Made by a program: the position numbers and the translations under genes. A model generated the notes under the pieces. It saw only the letters and a list, made by a program, of their open reading frames with translations, was not told the origin of the DNA and did not search any database. A stretch of 64,000 nucleotides of DNA from assembly GCF_039540575.1 (NCBI RefSeq), contig NZ_BAABFC010000017.1, forward strand, positions 70,512-134,511. Direction: 5' to 3'. Each line of letters begins with the position of its first letter. Position 1 is the stretch's first letter. This document shows positions 61,340 to 64,000 of this stretch, piece by piece. This DNA is from Pseudaeromonas paramecii. Lineage in GTDB: Bacteria > Pseudomonadota > Gammaproteobacteria > Enterobacterales > Aeromonadaceae.

Positions 61340-61492
61340 ATGCCTTTTGGGCTTAGCGCCGCGTAACACATGAGAAAAATCGAGGGTTTAAGCGGCAAAA
61401 TTTGCAAAAAATGAACAAGAAGTCGGATCTGATAAGAAATAAGATGTGTAAAGATTGTAAAAATTATACCCGCACGGAATAAGGACTCAATG

Positions 61493-64000
61493 ATGAGACA
61501 ATTTGTCGCCACCGAGCAAGTCATGGTTACCGCCCTGCAGCATGGCGTTTTACAGCTGGGGGCCGATGGACATTGGTATCCCGTCTCGGTGGGTGACATC
61601 TTGGCCAAGGGGACTGTATTGCGCGCGGAGGCACTGGCCGATGTCAGCTTGGCACCGGCGGACGAACCGGCGGACGAAGGGCGCGAATCGACACCTCCCG
61701 GCGACTACCTGGTAGAGCAGCAGGGGGAGGCTCCGGCGCCTAACGCGCAACCGGGCGGCGATTTGCCCGCTGATGTGGCCGCCTTGCAGCAGGCAATTCT
61801 GCAAGGGGTGGATCCTACTCAGAACTTTGAGGCCACGGCGGCCGGTGGAGCCGGTGCCGGGGTGGCCGGTGCAGCAGGTTCCGGCAATGGTGGTTTTGTC
61901 GAGGTGACACGCACGGGTGACCAGACCATAGCCACGGCCGGCTATGACTCCACCGTCAACCCGACCGCCGCCTTGTTGTCAGTTCCCGATGCGGCTGCCG
62001 AGCAGTTAACCGGTGATGCGCCTAATCAGCCACCGACAGCCGCAGATCTTTCATTGACCACCGCCGAAGACACCGCGGTGAGTGGTGTTATCAGTGCCAG
62101 CGATCTGGACGGTGACAGCCTGAGCTTCACAGTGGGTACGGCACCGGCCAATGGCAGCGTGACCCTGAATGCCGACGGCAGCTTCACCTACACACCGGCG
62201 GCGAACTACCACGGCAGCGACAGCTTCACGGTGCTGATCGATGACGGTAACGGTGGCACCACCAGCAGCACGGTCAGCATCGGGGTGACGCCGGTGAACG
62301 ATGCGCCCACCAGCGCCGATCAGTCGCTGACCACCGCCGAGGACACCGCGGTGAGTGGCGCCATCAGTGCCAGCGATCTGGACGGCGACAGCCTGAGCTT
62401 CACAGTGGATACGGCACCGGCCAATGGCAGCGTGACCCTGAATGCCGACGGCAGCTTCACCTACACGCCGGCGGCGAACTACCACGGCAACGACAGCTTC
62501 ACCGTGCTGATCGATGACGGTAACGGTGGCACCACCAGCAGCACGGTCAGCATCGGGGTGACGCCGGTGAACGATGCCCCCACCACGGCGGATGTGAACC
62601 TGACCACCGCCGAAGACACGGCGGTGAGCGGTGTTATCAGTGCCAGCGATCTCGACGGTGACAGCCTGAGCTACGCGGTATCCAGCGAGGCGAGTCACGG
62701 CAGCGTGATCCTGAATGCCGACGGCAGCTTCACCTATACGCCGGCGGCGAACTACCACGGCAGCGACAGCTTCAGCGTGCTGATCGATGACGGTAACGGT
62801 GGCACCACCAGCAGCACGGTCAGCATCGGGGTGACGCCGGTGAACGATGCGCCCACCAGTGCCGATCAGTCGCTGATCACCGCCGAGGACACGGCGGTGA
62901 GTGGCGCCATCAGTGCCAGCGATCTGGACGGCGACAGCCTGAGCTACACGGTATCCAGCGAGGCGAGTCACGGCAGCGTGACCCTGAACGCCGACGGCAG
63001 CTTCACCTACACGCCCGCGGCGAACTACCACGGCAGCGACAGCTTCACGGTGCTGATTGATGACGGTAACGGTGGCACCACCAGCAGCACGGTCAGCANN
63101 NNNNNNNNNNNNNNNNNNNNNNNNNNNNNNNNNNNNNNNNNNNNNNNNNNNNNNNNNNNNNNNNNNNNNNNNNNNNNNNNNNNNNNNNNNNNNNNNNNNN
63201 NNNNNNNNNNNNNNNNNNNNNGCGTGACCCTGAACGCCGACGGCAGCTTCACCTACACGCCGGCGGCGAACTACCACGGCAGCGACAGCTTCACCGTGCT
63301 GATCGATGACGGTAACGGTGGCACCACCAGCAGCACGGTCAGCATCGGGGTGACGCCGGTGAACGATGTGCCCACCAGTGCCGATCAGTCGCTGACCACC
63401 GCCGAAGACACGGCGGTGAGTGGCGTCATCAGTGCCAGCGATCTGGACGGCGACAGCTTGAGCTACGCGGTATCCAGCGAGGCGAGTCACGGCAGCGTGA
63501 CCCTGAACGCCGACGGCAGCTTCACCTACACGCCGGCGGCGAACTACCACGGCAGCGACAGCTTCACCGTGCTGATCGATGACGGTAACGGTGGCACCAC
63601 TAGCAGCACGGTCAGCATCGGGGTGACGCCGGTGAACGATGCGCCCACCAGCGCTGATCAGTCGCTGACCACCGCCGAAGACACGGCGGTGAGTGGCGCC
63701 ATCAGTGCCAGCGATCTGGACGGCGACAGCCTGAGCTTCACAGTGGATACGGCACCGGCCAATGGCAGCGTGACCCTGAATGCCGACGGCAGCTTCACCT
63801 ACACGCCGGCGGCGAACTACCACGGCAGCGACAGCTTCACCGTGCTGATTGATGACGGTAACGGTGGCACCACCAGCAGCACGGTCAGCATCGGGGTGAC
63901 GCCGGTGAACGATGCGCCCACCAGCGCTGATCAGTCGCTGACCACCGCCGAGGACACCGCGGTGAGTGGTGCCATCAGTGCCAGCGATCTGGACGGCGAC
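61493..64000 (+). CDS. LapA-type giant repeat adhesin (N-terminal part)
   Basis: At least 836 codons as drawn, running off the right edge and interrupted by undetermined bases. Residues 1-~100 resemble the LapA-type retention module (LGADGHWYPVSVGDILAKGTVL) with an acidic linker. Then comes LQQAILQGVDPTQNFEATAAGGAGAGVAG, which holds a TAAG site (T115-G118), the cleavage motif of LapG proteases. A VEVTRTGDQTIATAGYDST segment is followed by cadherin-like 91-residue repeats (TAEDTAVSG...DLDGDSLS...DGSFTYTPAANYHGSDSFTVLIDDGNGG). Such adhesins are retained in the outer membrane by the N-terminus and exported by a type I system; the RTX end and secretion genes must lie beyond the window. Start 61493 (AAGGA, 7 bases); ATG at 61490 is possible. 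Confidence 0.85.
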   Translation, partial: MRQFVATEQVMVTALQHGVLQLGADGHWYPVSVGDILAKGTVLRAEALADVSLAPADEPADEGRESTPPGDYLVEQQGEAPAPNAQPGGDLPADVAALQQAILQGVDPTQNFEATAAGGAGAGVAGAAGSGNGGFVEVTRTGDQTIATAGYDSTVNPTAALLSVPDAAAEQLTGDAPNQPPTAADLSLTTAEDTAVSGVISASDLDGDSLSFTVGTAPANGSVTLNADGSFTYTPAANYHGSDSFTVLIDDGNGGTTSSTVSIGVTPVNDAPTSADQSLTTAEDTAVSGAISASDLDGDSLSFTVDTAPANGSVTLNADGSFTYTPAANYHGNDSFTVLIDDGNGGTTSSTVSIGVTPVNDAPTTADVNLTTAEDTAVSGVISASDLDGDSLSYAVSSEASHGSVILNADGSFTYTPAANYHGSDSFSVLIDDGNGGTTSSTVSIGVTPVNDAPTSADQSLITAEDTAVSGAISASDLDGDSLSYTVSSEASHGSVTLNADGSFTYTPAANYHGSDSFTVLIDDGNGGTTSSTVSXXXXXXXXXXXXXXXXXXXXXXXXXXXXXXXXXXXXXXXXXXVTLNADGSFTYTPAANYHGSDSFTVLIDDGNGGTTSSTVSIGVTPVNDVPTSADQSLTTAEDTAVSGVISASDLDGDSLSYAVSSEASHGSVTLNADGSFTYTPAANYHGSDSFTVLIDDGNGGTTSSTVSIGVTPVNDAPTSADQSLTTAEDTAVSGAISASDLDGDSLSFTVDTAPANGSVTLNADGSFTYTPAANYHGSDSFTVLIDDGNGGTTSSTVSIGVTPVNDAPTSADQSLTTAEDTAVSGAISASDLDGD
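62054..64000 (+). repeat. Tandem 273-bp (91-residue) cadherin-like repeats
   Basis: Units begin at 62054, 62327, 62600, 62873, (63119 by back-calculation through the gap), 63392, 63665 and 63938. All intact steps are exactly 273 bases. Two sub-types alternate irregularly: SLSFTVDTAPANGSV (first, second, and that from 63665) and SLSYAVSSEASHGSV or SLSYTVSSEASHGSV. The rest of each unit is nearly identical at DNA level. Confidence 0.95.
63099..63221. other. Assembly gap of 123 undetermined bases
   Basis: A run of N inside the repeat array. From the repeat phase on both sides the missing sequence should be 150 bases or 150 plus a multiple of 273, so the drawn length is not the true length. Confidence 0.9.

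Noticed and set aside
62051..63823. 590-codon open frame on the minus strand of the adhesin repeats
   Set aside because: It is an antisense shadow kept open by the repeated unit and its codon bias. It has no ribosome site, spans the N gap and mirrors the plus-strand repeat.

Overview
The window reads as chromosomal DNA of a high-GC gammaproteobacterium of the Aeromonadaceae/oceanimonad type (Oceanimonas, Zobellella or Oceanisphaera would fit; the genus is my inference). Evidence is the very close match of core proteins to the enteric/Aeromonas versions and the gene order: yhcC-arcB, arcA-lasT-thrLABC, ligA-zipA-cysZ ... cysK-ptsH-ptsI-crr, grcA-ung, ruvX-yqgE-gshB-rsmE-endA ... sprT, metK-tkt and pgk-fba. 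Genes for choline uptake and mannitol synthesis suggest a salt-exposed or marine habitat. No rRNA, tRNA, CRISPR array, phage or complete insertion sequence was seen.

Layout. 1-10.3 kb: the end of araC, a NagD-type HAD phosphatase, an autoinducer-synthase-like acyltransferase with an extra C-terminal domain, slyD, a flavodoxin, yhcC, arcB, a dGTPase, a LysM/inverse-autotransporter barrel without passenger, and rfaH. 10.4-20.5 kb: metNIQ behind a MetJ-type promoter, arcA with a perfect FNR box far upstream, a small barrel-like secreted protein, lasT, and thrLABC with an intact attenuator. 20.5-33.5 kb: tesB, crr-ptsI-ptsH, cysK, an LdtD/MepK-type murein 3-3 crosslink pair, cysZ, zipA, ligA, grcA with two FNR-like boxes, and ung.

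33.5-43 kb: a hemerythrin, a DUF3545-type protein, transaldolase, an AGCS amino-acid/Na+ symporter, a HAD-mannitol-1-phosphate dehydrogenase fusion, and the ruvX-yqgE-gshB-rsmE-endA cluster. 43-54.3 kb is the most accessory part: a conserved protein of unknown function, betT, sprT, a GNAT enzyme, two tiny orphan genes, a gene-poor pocket, a 6-phospho-beta-glucosidase under a palindromic operator, and a LysR gene divergent from an AaeB-AaeX-AaeA type efflux operon. 54.3-64 kb: metK, tkt, a secreted YYV-repeat protein, pgk-fba behind an FNR-like class II promoter, and the start of a LapA-type giant adhesin with near-identical 273-bp repeats, a LapG-type TAAG site and an assembly gap.

Common themes. 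Redox control recurs: ArcB, ArcA, and FNR-like sites at arcA, grcA and pgk-fba. Methionine/SAM control recurs too: metNIQ and metK both carry MetJ-like boxes. No wholly novel multi-gene system is evident. The best leads are the two-domain acyl synthase, the barrel-only inverse autotransporter, the one-polypeptide mannitol synthase, the putative FNR control of pgk-fba, and the giant adhesin.
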